Assembly: GCA_018609825.1 (NCBI GenBank)
Contig: JAHEOA010000021.1
Location: 1 to 14,432, forward strand
Reading direction: 5' to 3'
DNA length: 14,432 nt
DNA from: Candidatus Bipolaricaulota bacterium
GTDB lineage: Bacteria > Bipolaricaulota > Bipolaricaulia > RBG-16-55-9
The notes beneath the pieces were generated by a model. The model was given only the letters and a program-made list of their open reading frames with translations, was not told the DNA's origin and ran no database searches. This document shows positions 1 through 7,061 of this stretch, one piece after another; position 1 is the first letter of the stretch; the number at the start of each line of letters is the position of its first letter. Position numbers and translations under genes: made by a program.

Positions 1-2
1 CC

Positions 3-1133
3 GACATCGAGGGCCAGTCGCGGGGCCTGCTGCTGTGGCGGTCGCTGTCCCAATGGCTGGGCGGCATGGGGATCATCGTCTTGGCGGGGGCCGTGCTGCC
101 GCGACTCGGCATCGGCGGCCGGCAGCTTCTGGAGGCCGAGGCGCCCGGCCCGGAAGTCGAGCGGCTTTTCCCGCACATCCGCCAGACGGCGCGGGCGCTG
201 TGGCAGGTCTACCTCGGCCTCACGGTCGCCGAGGTCGTCGCGTTGGCGATCGCGGGGCTCTCGCTCTACGAGGCGGTCACGCACGCGCTCACGACCGTGT
301 CGACGGGCGGGTTCAGTCCGAAGGCCCGCGGCATCGAGGCGTATGCGGGCACCGTCCAGTGGATCGTGATCGTCTTCATCCTGCTCGGGGGAAGCAACTT
401 CGCGCTGCTCTATCGCGGGCTGCGGGGGCCGAGGCGTATGCCGCGCCTGCTCTGGCAGAATCGCGAATGGCGCTTCTACAGCACGGCGTTTCTGACGTTT
501 GCCGCGCTGTTGTCGCTCAGCATCCTGGGCTTCTACGCGCTCGCGGCGGAGACGCTTCGCCACGGGGCGTTCCAGGCCGCCAGCATCATGACCACCACGG
601 GCTACGCCAGCACCGACTTCAACCAGTGGGACTCCGCGGCCAAGCTGTTGCTGTTGGCGCTCATGTTCATCGGCGGCAGCGCCGGCAGCACGGGCGGCTC
701 GGTCAAGGTCGTCCGGACGCTCTTGATCCTGAAGATGGTCTTCCGCGAGATCCGGCGGATCCTGCACCCGAAGGCCGTCATTCCCCTGCGACTCGGCGAC
801 CGGGTCGTGAGCGAGACGGCCCTGCGCGGCATCCTCGTCTTCGCCATCATCTACGTGACGCTGTTTGCGGTCGGCTGTATCCTGCTGATGCTCGACGTCG
901 AGCGGGCGGGCCTCGCCAACGGCCAGACGCTGCCCGTGCTGGACGCGGTCAGCGCCGTGGCGGCATCGATCGGCAACGTTGGCCCTGGCTTCGGGTTCTT
1001 TGGGCCGATGAACTCCTACGCGCCGTTGCCGGAGACCTCCAAGCTGCTCTTGGCCGCGCTCATGTGGATCGGTCGACTGGAGATCTTTCCCATCATCGTG
1101 CTGTTGACCAAGAGCTACTGGCGAGGGACATGA
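3..1133 (+). CDS. trkH: TrkH/KtrB-type potassium uptake channel subunit, 5' truncated by window edge
   Basis: Membrane subunit of a Trk/Ktr K+ uptake system. The reading frame is open from the left edge, and the residues before the first internal Met (SLSQWLGGMGIIV) belong to the family signature, so the N-terminal part, including the first P-loop, lies outside the window. About 376 residues remain; full TrkH proteins have about 480. Three of the four P-loop/selectivity-filter regions are visible: TTVSTGGFSP, SIMTTTGYAST and ASIGNVGPGFG. Each is followed by hydrophobic helices, and the C-terminal helix reads ALMWIGRLEIFPIIVLL. Its TGA stop overlaps the ATG of the trmY-like gene (ATGA), which suggests translational coupling. 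A trkA-type regulatory partner is not visible and might lie upstream. The family call is firm; Trk versus Ktr is not decided. Confidence 0.93.
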   Translation, partial: DIEGQSRGLLLWRSLSQWLGGMGIIVLAGAVLPRLGIGGRQLLEAEAPGPEVERLFPHIRQTARALWQVYLGLTVAEVVALAIAGLSLYEAVTHALTTVSTGGFSPKARGIEAYAGTVQWIVIVFILLGGSNFALLYRGLRGPRRMPRLLWQNREWRFYSTAFLTFAALLSLSILGFYALAAETLRHGAFQAASIMTTTGYASTDFNQWDSAAKLLLLALMFIGGSAGSTGGSVKVVRTLLILKMVFREIRRILHPKAVIPLRLGDRVVSETALRGILVFAIIYVTLFAVGCILLMLDVERAGLANGQTLPVLDAVSAVAASIGNVGPGFGFFGPMNSYAPLPETSKLLLAALMWIGRLEIFPIIVLLTKSYWRGT

Positions 1134-1723
1134 TGGAGTGCGACGCCCAGCGCGCGTTCGTCGTCCTCGGCCACAAGGCGGCGCTCACCTCGGACTTCAC
1201 CCTGAACGACCTGCCCGGGGCGGGCGGGCGGCTCGACATCCTGGCACGCTGCGTGACGAGCGCGCTCTGTCTCTCCCACGGGATGCGGGCCGACACCGAC
1301 GTCTATCTCGTGCTCCAAGACCGGATCACGGTTCGGTTCGCGGGCGCTCACGTCAAGCGGGTCAATCCCGACGAGCGCAGCACCGGGGCGCTGGTGAAGC
1401 ATGCTCTGAAGGCGCTTGAGGAGGACCGAAATCGCAGTACCCCGGGCGTTACGGTCGCGCGCCGCGGCCTCGACGACGTGCTCGCCGAGCTGGCCAACGC
1501 CGGCTTCACGCTCTACGTGCTTGAGGAGGGCGGTCCGGACGTTCGCGAGGCGGCCTTGGCACCCCCCATCGCGTTCGTCCTGAGCGACCATCAGGATTAC
1601 TCATCCGGGGAAGCGGACCTGCTCGCGGAGTGTCCACGCCTCAGCCTGGGTCCGGCGATCCTGCAAGCTGACCACTGCATCGCCATCGCCCACAACGAGT
1701 TGGATCGTCGCGCCGTCGATTGA
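1130..1723 (+). CDS. trmY: TrmY-like SPOUT methyltransferase (archaeal tRNA pseudouridine-54 N1-methyltransferase family, COG1901)
   Basis: 197 residues, matching the usual size of archaeal TrmY. Family motifs lie in order: VVLGHKA (11-17), DLPGAGGRLD (27-36), NPDERS (79-84), FVLSDHQ (149-155), SLGP (172-175) and DHCIAIAHNELDRR (181-194). The last two make up the knotted SAM-binding end of this SPOUT family. In archaea TrmY N1-methylates pseudouridine 54 of tRNA. Bacteria normally carry m5U at position 54, so the substrate here is open; it may be another pseudouridine in tRNA or rRNA. The start is the ATG inside the trkH stop overlap (ATGATG; the second ATG is equally possible), with a weak GGCGAGG upstream. 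It converges on the photolyase gene with a 3-bp gap. The family call is strong and the exact activity is inferred. Confidence 0.88.
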   Translation: MMECDAQRAFVVLGHKAALTSDFTLNDLPGAGGRLDILARCVTSALCLSHGMRADTDVYLVLQDRITVRFAGAHVKRVNPDERSTGALVKHALKALEEDRNRSTPGVTVARRGLDDVLAELANAGFTLYVLEEGGPDVREAALAPPIAFVLSDHQDYSSGEADLLAECPRLSLGPAILQADHCIAIAHNELDRRAVD

Positions 1724-1726
1724 GCG

Positions 1727-3163
1727 TCACGAGCCGGTGCCCTTGATCCGTTCGTAGGCCGCGAGGGCCCGTTCGCGGGCGACCTTGTGGTCGACGATGG
1801 GCTCCGGATACGTCTCCCCGAGGGTCACGCCCGCGGCGCTTAGCTCGAGCCGCGTCGCTTGCCATGGGGCTTGGATGTCGTCATCGCCGAGCTCAGCCAG
1901 CTCGGGCACCCAGCGACGAACGTAGGCCCCATGGGGATCGAACCGCTCCCCTTGGCGCACCGGATTGAAGATTCGAAAATAGGGCGCGGCATCGGCGCCG
2001 CAGCCGGCCGCCCACTGCCACCCGAGCGTGTTGTTGGCCAAGTCGGCGTCCACGAGCGCCTCCCAGAACCATCGTGCGCCGTCCTGCCACGGAATCAACA
2101 GGTCCTTCGTCAGGAACGACGCGACGACCATCCGGAGGCGATTGTGCATCCAGCCCGTGTCCAACAGCTCGCGCATGCCGGCATCCACGAGGGGGTAGCC
2201 CGTCTCGCCCCGCTGCCAGGCGGCGAGGCCCTCGGCGTCCTCGCGCCAGGGGAACCGCTCAAACTTGGGCTTGAGTGGCCGGTCCGGCGTGGACGGGAAA
2301 TGATAGAGGACGTGGTGGGCGAACTCGCGCCAGCCGAGCTCGCTCAAATAGCTGTCACCTGACGATCGATCGGCCAAGGGGGCGTCCTCGTCGATCGATC
2401 GGACGATCTGGCGCGGGCCGATCTCGCCGAAGTGCAGGTGGGGCGACAGCCGCGACGTGCCCATTTGGGTCAAGTCATCGCGCGAGGCGTCGTAGTCGCG
2501 GAGGGCTTGGTCAATGAACGCCTCCAGGCGCGCCTGGGCGCCGGCCTCACCGGGCGTCCAGGCGTCGCGCCATCCGGTCGCCTCGTCGCCGCTCGGCAAG
2601 AGCTCGAGATCGGCGAGAGCCTCGGCGTTCGGCCAACGCTCGGGCGCCGGAAGGTCGGCCGGCGCCGGCGTCGTCTCCATCGGGAGGCCCATCTCGCGAC
2701 AGCGCCGCCAAAACGGCGTAAAGACCTGGTATGGCTTGCCCTGCCGGGTGGCCACGTCCGGAGGCTCGAACAAGAGCGACGCGTTGAACGTCTCGACCTG
2801 GAGGCCGTCGTGCTCCAGTGACTGCCGGATCCCCGCGTCCCGCTCGACCAGCGCGGGCTCGTAGCGTCGGTTCCAGTAGACGGCATCCGCACCCGTCTCT
2901 CGGACGAGCGCCCGCAGCGCCTCCAGCGTCGGACCCGTCCGCAAGACCAATCGAGAGCCCCGCTCCTGGAGGCTCGTCGCGAGCTGGTCGAGCGAACGAT
3001 GGCGCCACCACCGCGAGGCGCGCCCGGGGGCCCACGGCGCCTCGTCCTCGGGCGACCAGACCACGACGGGCACGACGGGATGGCCGCGCTCGACGGCCGC
3101 GCTGAGCGCGGGGTTGTCCTCGAGACGAAGATCGCGGTGGAGCCAGACGATCGTGGCGGCCAT
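1727..3163 (-). CDS. phrB: Class I DNA photolyase (CPD photolyase / cryptochrome family)
   Basis: 478 residues from the chosen start MAATIVWLHRDLRL, which matches the usual photolyase N-terminus; the frame stays open further upstream to 3220. The enzyme uses blue light and reduced FAD to split UV-induced pyrimidine dimers. An N-terminal alpha/beta antenna domain covers about 1-130 and a helical FAD domain about 200-478. Diagnostic stretches are GTSRLSPHLHFGEI (235-248), ETGYPLVDAGMRELL (320-334), GWMHNRLRM (337-345) and DAAPYFRIFNP (391-401). The electron-transfer tryptophans known in E. coli PhrB as W306, W359 and W382 fall here at exactly those positions. N341, N378 (flavin environment) and W384 (substrate contact) are also present. 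No Shine-Dalgarno is visible; a TATGCT hexamer lies 7 nt before the ATG, as in leaderless genes. The gene is divergent from the thioesterase and convergent with the trmY-like gene. Confidence 0.94.
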   Translation of the reverse strand: MAATIVWLHRDLRLEDNPALSAAVERGHPVVPVVVWSPEDEAPWAPGRASRWWRHRSLDQLATSLQERGSRLVLRTGPTLEALRALVRETGADAVYWNRRYEPALVERDAGIRQSLEHDGLQVETFNASLLFEPPDVATRQGKPYQVFTPFWRRCREMGLPMETTPAPADLPAPERWPNAEALADLELLPSGDEATGWRDAWTPGEAGAQARLEAFIDQALRDYDASRDDLTQMGTSRLSPHLHFGEIGPRQIVRSIDEDAPLADRSSGDSYLSELGWREFAHHVLYHFPSTPDRPLKPKFERFPWREDAEGLAAWQRGETGYPLVDAGMRELLDTGWMHNRLRMVVASFLTKDLLIPWQDGARWFWEALVDADLANNTLGWQWAAGCGADAAPYFRIFNPVRQGERFDPHGAYVRRWVPELAELGDDDIQAPWQATRLELSAAGVTLGETYPEPIVDHKVARERALAAYERIKGTGS

Positions 3164-3252
3164 GGTCGCCAGCATAGGGATCGGTTCGGCCCATCGCCAG
3201 CGACGCGTGTGCAGTTGCATCGTTGCGGGGGCTCGCGTACGCTGGCGTCGTC
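3164..3252. promoter_or_regulatory. Divergent promoter spacer between photolyase and thioesterase genes
   Basis: An 89-bp spacer holds both promoters. Rightward, TTGCAT (3215-3220) and TACGCT (3238-3243) have a 17-bp spacing and end 9 nt before the thioesterase ATG. Leftward, TATGCT (3176 down to 3171) ends 7 nt before the photolyase ATG. Neither gene has a Shine-Dalgarno, so both messages may be leaderless or nearly so. The hexamers match the consensus only in part, so the exact sites are uncertain. Confidence 0.35.
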
Positions 3253-3738
3253 ATGAGCGAGCACGAGGGCAAGCCCGTCCAGGCGTCCTACGTCGAATAC
3301 GTCCACATCGTCCGGCCGCAGGACGCCAACACCATCGGAACGGTCTTCGGCGGCACCGTCGTGGCTTGGATGGACACGGCCGCCGGCATTGCGGCCATGC
3401 GCCACGCCCGTTGCCCCGTCGTGACCGCCTCCATCGATCAGCTCAGCTTCCACTCCCCCATCCAGATCGGGGAGCTCGCCATCGTGCGCGCCTCGGTCAA
3501 CTACACCCACAAGACCTCCATGGAGGTCGGCGTCTGGATCGAGTCGGAAGTGCCGCAGACGGGCGAGCGGCGCGAGACGACCCACGGCTACCTCACGTTC
3601 GTGGCCCTGGACGAGGGCGGCCGTCCGACCTCCGTGCCGCCCGTGCTGCCCGAGACCGAGCAGGAGACCAAGCGCTACGAGGAGGCCAAGCGGCGCCGCG
3701 AGTACAAGCTGAAGATGCGCGAGGAGCTGGGCGATTGA
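3253..3738 (+). CDS. Acyl-CoA thioesterase, hotdog fold (YciA/BACH type)
   Basis: 161 residues. It probably hydrolyses acyl-CoA thioesters to free CoA and acid in the cytoplasm. The hotdog core contains N26 and D41 in the segment NTIGTVFGGTVVAWMDTAAG; these correspond to the catalytic Asn/Asp pair known in YciA and mammalian BACH. Further family features are ASIDQLSFHSPI and a later strand HGYLTFVALD. The C-terminal 30 residues are highly charged (KRYEEAKRRREYK) and probably helical, as in related enzymes. I chose the ATG at 3253 because conserved residues begin just after it; the open frame starts earlier at 3223, but those residues look unrelated. The stop overlaps the TTG start of the next gene (TTGA), which points to co-translation. 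Substrate chain length cannot be told. Confidence 0.9.
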   Translation: MSEHEGKPVQASYVEYVHIVRPQDANTIGTVFGGTVVAWMDTAAGIAAMRHARCPVVTASIDQLSFHSPIQIGELAIVRASVNYTHKTSMEVGVWIESEVPQTGERRETTHGYLTFVALDEGGRPTSVPPVLPETEQETKRYEEAKRRREYKLKMREELGD

Positions 3739-4121
3739 TCTGGCGGCTGGAGCGACTGCCCGTGGCCATGCTTCGCCCGCATGAGCGCATCGACGACGCC
3801 CTCCTCGCGTCCATCCGCGACGCCCTGCTCCGTTGCCCGGATGAGCTCCCGCCCGTGATCGTCGACGACGGGTCCTGGACCATCCTGGACGGGCACCACC
3901 GCCACGAGGCCCACCGCCGTCTCGGCTACCGTCGCCTCCCCTGTCTCGTGGTGGACTACCGCTCGCCCATGATTCGGCTGGAGCCGCGTCGGACGGACCT
4001 GATCGTCACCAAGGCCGACGTCGTGGGACGCGCCCGGCGCGGCCGACTGCTGCCGCCGAAGACCACCCGGCACGTGTTGCCGCGCGGCATACGGACGTCC
4101 CGAGCCGGCGCGACCCCTTGA
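3735..4121 (+). CDS. Short ParB/sulfiredoxin-fold protein resembling free serine kinase SerK/SbnI
   Basis: 128 residues with a TTG start that overlaps the thioesterase stop (TTGA); the frame has no ATG before residue 12. The sequence has the ParB-like core: RPHER (14-18), ILDGHHRHEAHRRLGY (50-65) and LVVDY. Near the C-terminus is LLPPKTTRHVLP (105-116). These match, in order, the active-site segments I recall of Thermococcus SerK (KPHEQ with catalytic E30, VDGHHR with D69, PKTTRHVLP). SerK is an ADP-dependent kinase that phosphorylates free L-serine; SbnI of Staphylococcus is related. SerK is about 240 residues, and here the region between the two motif groups is much shorter (about 30 residues instead of about 130). 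Serine kinase activity is therefore an inference, and a regulatory ParB-fold role is possible. No second partition gene is near, so chromosome partitioning is unlikely. Confidence 0.75.
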   Translation: MIWRLERLPVAMLRPHERIDDALLASIRDALLRCPDELPPVIVDDGSWTILDGHHRHEAHRRLGYRRLPCLVVDYRSPMIRLEPRRTDLIVTKADVVGRARRGRLLPPKTTRHVLPRGIRTSRAGATP

Positions 4122-4147
4122 ACGGGCAGCGCGACCCGACCTACAAT
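4118..4147 (+). promoter_or_regulatory. Sigma70-type promoter for the pcm operon
   Basis: TTGAAC (4118-4123) and TACAAT (4142-4147) are separated by 18 bp. Both are close to the consensus, and the pair stands out in GC-rich sequence. The -35 box overlaps the stop codon of the SerK-like gene. Transcription would begin near 4154, about 94 nt before the chosen pcm start. Confidence 0.6.
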
Positions 4148-4247
4148 TCCTCCAGATTCTCGTGATGAGACCTCAATGTTGGGATCGACCACGGCATGCC
4201 GCCAACGCCCCAGCCCGCCCTCCGGGCCGCGAAAGCGGGGTGGCCTG

Positions 4248-4949
4248 ATGGACTGGTCGGCGTTCTTCTCCGACGAGGGCCGCGTGAGCGGGTCGCCGCA
4301 GAAGGACCGCCAACTGATGGTGGAGAAGCTGCGGCAGCTCGGCATCCGGGACGAGCGCGTCCTCGACGTCATGGCCCGGGTGCCGCGGCATCGCTTCGTC
4401 CACAAGGCCGACTGGGAGCGCGCCTACATCAACCGCCCGCTGCCCATCGCCGCGGGCCAGACGATCTCCCAGCCCTACATCGTCGCCCTCATGACCGAGG
4501 CCTTGCAGCTCACGGACACCGACCGCGTCCTGGAGATCGGCACGGGATCGGGCTATCAGACCGCCATCCTCGCGGAACTCGCCGAGGAGGTCTACAGCAT
4601 CGAGCGATCGGACGAGCTCCACGAGCACGCCCGAGATCGCCTGGCGGACCTGGGCTACGCCAACGTCCGGCTCACGGTGCGGGACGGGACGCTCGGATGG
4701 CCGGAGCACGCCCCGTACGACGCCGTCATCGGCACGGGCGCGGTCCCGTCGCTGCCGGAGGCGCTGCTGGACCAACTGGCGGACGAGGCCCGCCTGGTGT
4801 TGCCGGTCGGCGACCGACGCGTCCAACAGTTGGTGCTGTTGGAACAGTATCCCGATCACCGACGCAAGCACAAGCTCTGCGACTGCAGCTTCCTGCCGTT
4901 GGTCGGCGAGCAGGGCTGGGTCGAGGAGGAACGGGGCTCCCATTCCTGA
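4248..4949 (+). CDS. pcm: Protein-L-isoaspartate O-methyltransferase
   Basis: 233 residues. It methylates L-isoaspartyl residues formed by ageing of proteins, using S-adenosylmethionine, and so starts their repair. Family features in order: an N-terminal DRQLMVEKLRQLGI helix (20-33), VLDVMARVPRHRFV (38-51), GQTISQPYIVALM (70-82), the SAM-binding loop LEIGTGSGYQ (95-104), an acidic strand end YSIER (116-120), and DAVIGTGAVPSLPEALLDQL (148-167). The usual 'TAA.P' motif after strand 4 is changed to GTGAVP. The start at 4248 follows a GGGGTGG ribosome site and places the conserved part normally; an in-frame ATG at 4176 near the promoter would add 24 unconserved-looking residues. The PKD-cupredoxin lipoprotein gene follows after 30 bp and is probably in the same operon. 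Confidence 0.92.
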   Translation: MDWSAFFSDEGRVSGSPQKDRQLMVEKLRQLGIRDERVLDVMARVPRHRFVHKADWERAYINRPLPIAAGQTISQPYIVALMTEALQLTDTDRVLEIGTGSGYQTAILAELAEEVYSIERSDELHEHARDRLADLGYANVRLTVRDGTLGWPEHAPYDAVIGTGAVPSLPEALLDQLADEARLVLPVGDRRVQQLVLLEQYPDHRRKHKLCDCSFLPLVGEQGWVEEERGSHS

Positions 4950-4979
4950 CGGAGGCTCAACCTCACGGGCGATCCGTCC

Positions 4980-6026
4980 ATGGCCATGAGTGCGCGCGCG
5001 CTGTGTGTCCTGACGCTCTCGGTCGTTGTGGGCGGCCTCCTGACGGGCTGTGGCGACGATCGCCCGCCGCCGGGGGTGCGCGTGCTCCAACCGGACGACG
5101 GCGCGACGTTGGCCGGCCAACGCGTGACGTTCCGCGCGGAGCCCGACGTGGCCGACGACCGAACCCCGGACGGCCTGACGCTGCGCTGGTCCTTCGGCGA
5201 CGGCGAGACGGCGACCGGGCCCGAGGTCACCCATGTCTATGACAGGCCGGGCCGCTACAGCGTCTCCGTCGTGGTCGTGGACACCCAAGACCGCACGGGC
5301 GTGGCAACCGAGTTGACGATTGACGTGCAGAACGCGCCGCCGAGCGCCGAGATCGAGGCCGCGCCGACGGCGGGCGAAGCGCCCTTGGAGGTCAGCTTCA
5401 ACGCCCATGACAGTGCCGATCCCGATGGCTCGTTGGCCGACCTCCGCTGGGAGCTCGGCGACGGGACGAGGCGCACGGGACGCGAGATTGCGCACACGTA
5501 CGCGCAGGCCGGCAGCTACGACGTGACGCTGACGGTTCGGGACGCCGACGGCGCCGAAGCGAGCGCGACGGCGACGATCCAAGTGACCCGCCAACGCAGC
5601 GACCGCCCGTCTGGGCTCATTTGGGAAGTCCGTATGGTGACGGCCGCGGAGGGCCGCACGTATTTTGATCCGGCGGTGCTGGTCATCGAACCGGGCGACA
5701 CGGTCCGCTGGACGACGGCCACGGGCCGCCATTCCAGCACGGCCTACGAGGCGGGCCTGCCCGAGGGCGCCACGGCCTGGGACACCGGCGTCTTGCGCGA
5801 GCCCGGCCAGGTTGTGGAGGTGGCGTTCCCCGAGGACGCGCCGGTCGGGAGCTATCCCTATTACTGCCGCATCCACGAGGACGCCGGGATGCTCGGGCTG
5901 ATCGTGGTGGGCGAGCCCTCGCAGCTCAACCCCGAGTTTCGCGAGAGCCTGCCCGGCCTGCTGCGGACCAAGCTGGATGAGCTCATCCGGCGAGCCGAGA
6001 ACCGAGTCGAAGGAGGATCTCCATGA
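4980..6026 (+). CDS. Lipoprotein with two PKD domains and a C-terminal type-1 copper (plastocyanin/halocyanin-like) domain
   Basis: 348 residues. The signal peptide ends in the lipobox LLTGC with C24 as the lipidated residue, so the protein is probably anchored on the outer face of the membrane. Two PKD-type beta-sandwich domains follow (about 33-117 and 121-204), each with the typical WxxGDG motif (70-75 and 157-162) and a later HVY/HTY strand. The third domain (about 215-311) is a cupredoxin. The blue-copper ligands are all visible: H251 in GRHSSTAY, C296 and H299 in YYCRIHEDAGM, and M304. It could carry electrons or bind copper at the cell surface, with the PKD domains as spacers or adhesion modules. 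The start could be the ATG at 4980 or the one at 4986. The stop overlaps the next start (ATGA). Confidence 0.88.
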   Translation: MAMSARALCVLTLSVVVGGLLTGCGDDRPPPGVRVLQPDDGATLAGQRVTFRAEPDVADDRTPDGLTLRWSFGDGETATGPEVTHVYDRPGRYSVSVVVVDTQDRTGVATELTIDVQNAPPSAEIEAAPTAGEAPLEVSFNAHDSADPDGSLADLRWELGDGTRRTGREIAHTYAQAGSYDVTLTVRDADGAEASATATIQVTRQRSDRPSGLIWEVRMVTAAEGRTYFDPAVLVIEPGDTVRWTTATGRHSSTAYEAGLPEGATAWDTGVLREPGQVVEVAFPEDAPVGSYPYYCRIHEDAGMLGLIVVGEPSQLNPEFRESLPGLLRTKLDELIRRAENRVEGGSP

Positions 6027-6901
6027 AGCTATCGACGTTTTCCATCGTGGCGTGCGACCTCGACGCTGGCCAGTGGGGCGTGGCGGTCCAGTCCAAGTTC
6101 ATGGCCGTCGGGCCCCTCGTTCCCTGGGCCGAGCCGAACGTCGGGGCGGTCGCCACCCAGGCCATGGCCAACCCGGACTACGGCCCCCAGGGCCTCGAAC
6201 TCCTCCGTTCGGGCAAGAGCGCCCAGGAGGCCCTCGATCAACTGGTCGAGCAGGACGATGAGCGGGCCCACCGACAGGCGGGCGTCGTCGATGCCCAGGG
6301 GCGCGCGGCCGCCTACACGGGGCCCGAATGCTACGACTGGGCAGGGCATCACGTCGGGGACGGCTACGCGTGCCAGGGCAACATCCTCGCGGGCGAGGCG
6401 GTCGTGGGCGACATGGCCGAGACGTTCGAGGGCACCGAGGGGGCGCTGCCCGATCGGCTCTTGGCCGCGCTCCAGGCGGCCCAGAAAGCGGGCGGCGACA
6501 AGCGGGGCCAGCAGTCGGCGGCGATCCTGGTGGTCCAACAGAAGGCCGGCTACGGCGGCATCTCCGACAAGCTGGTCGACCTGCGCGTCGACGATCACCA
6601 TCGCCCTATTGACGAGCTCGAACGGCTCTACGAGCTCCATCAGCTCTACTTCGGCCAGCCCCAGGAGGCGATCGATCTGGACGCCGAGAACGCGGAAACC
6701 GTCGAGTCGATCCAGCACATGCTGAGCACGCTCGGCTATTACGCCGGCGAGGCGACCGGCGAGCTGAACGAGGCCACGCTGCAAGCTTTGGAGAACTTCC
6801 ACAACATGGAGAACCTGGAGATGCGCCGCTTGGAGCACCCTACTCAGCTCGACGCCGAGGTGTTGCGCTTCATGGAGCGCAAACAGCAGGGGATCGTATG
6901 A
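6023..6901 (+). CDS. DUF1028 (Ntn-hydrolase-like) protein with C-terminal peptidoglycan-binding-like domain
   Basis: 292 residues. The N-terminal part (about 3-215) is DUF1028: TFSIVACDLDAGQWGVAV, FMAVGPLVPWAEPNVGAVAT, NPDYGPQGLELL and a later RGQQSAAILVVQ. The C-terminal part (about 224-270, ETVESIQHMLSTLGYYAGE onward) looks like the putative peptidoglycan-binding domain often fused to DUF1028. The family is related in fold to N-terminal nucleophile hydrolases, but its reaction is not known. No signal peptide is visible, so the place where it would meet peptidoglycan is unclear; the helical repeat may serve another contact. A strong ribosome site AGGAGG (6011-6016) lies 6 nt before the ATG, which overlaps the stop of the lipoprotein gene. 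It is probably the last gene of the pcm operon. Confidence 0.9.
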   Translation: MKLSTFSIVACDLDAGQWGVAVQSKFMAVGPLVPWAEPNVGAVATQAMANPDYGPQGLELLRSGKSAQEALDQLVEQDDERAHRQAGVVDAQGRAAAYTGPECYDWAGHHVGDGYACQGNILAGEAVVGDMAETFEGTEGALPDRLLAALQAAQKAGGDKRGQQSAAILVVQQKAGYGGISDKLVDLRVDDHHRPIDELERLYELHQLYFGQPQEAIDLDAENAETVESIQHMLSTLGYYAGEATGELNEATLQALENFHNMENLEMRRLEHPTQLDAEVLRFMERKQQGIV

Positions 6902-6945
6902 GACCATCGCGAGGCACCGTGAGAAGGGAGCGATGAGCACACATA

Positions 6946-6980
6946 GAAAAGCCCCCGCCGGCAGATGACGGGCAGGGGCT
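6946..6980 (-). terminator. Terminator-like hairpin, T-tract in the minus direction
   Basis: AGCCCCCGCC (6950-6959) pairs with GGCAGGGGCT (6971-6980) over 10 bp with one G-T pair and an 11-nt loop. Read on the minus strand it is followed by TTTTC, the form of an intrinsic terminator. No minus-strand gene is seen just upstream. It may instead end the plus-strand pcm operon as a hairpin without a T-tract, or act in a leader. Confidence 0.45.
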
Positions 6981-7061
6981 CGTCCTCCACTTGCGGTGGT
7001 GAGAGGTTCGGGGTAGAGGGACAATTGAGGCTATCATCCCGACACGGCGACGTCTGTAGTA

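Noticed and set aside
35..1129. Plus-strand open frame upstream of and in frame with the trmY-like gene
   Set aside because: This part is out of frame with the TrkH gene and is Arg/Ala/Gly/His-rich; only the portion from 1130 onward matches a protein family.
2470..3585. A 371-codon minus-strand frame overlapping photolyase and the thioesterase
   Set aside because: Its second half is a shifted frame of photolyase and its first half is antisense to the thioesterase; no domain is recognisable.
3735..4121. Chromosome partitioning ParB
   Set aside because: The protein lacks the helix-turn-helix and dimer domains and has no parA neighbour; the PKTTRH end matches SerK instead.
4173..5876. A 567-codon minus-strand open frame
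   Set aside because: It is antisense to pcm and the PKD-cupredoxin lipoprotein, both of which have clear motifs; the minus-strand product is low-complexity Arg/Gly/Val.
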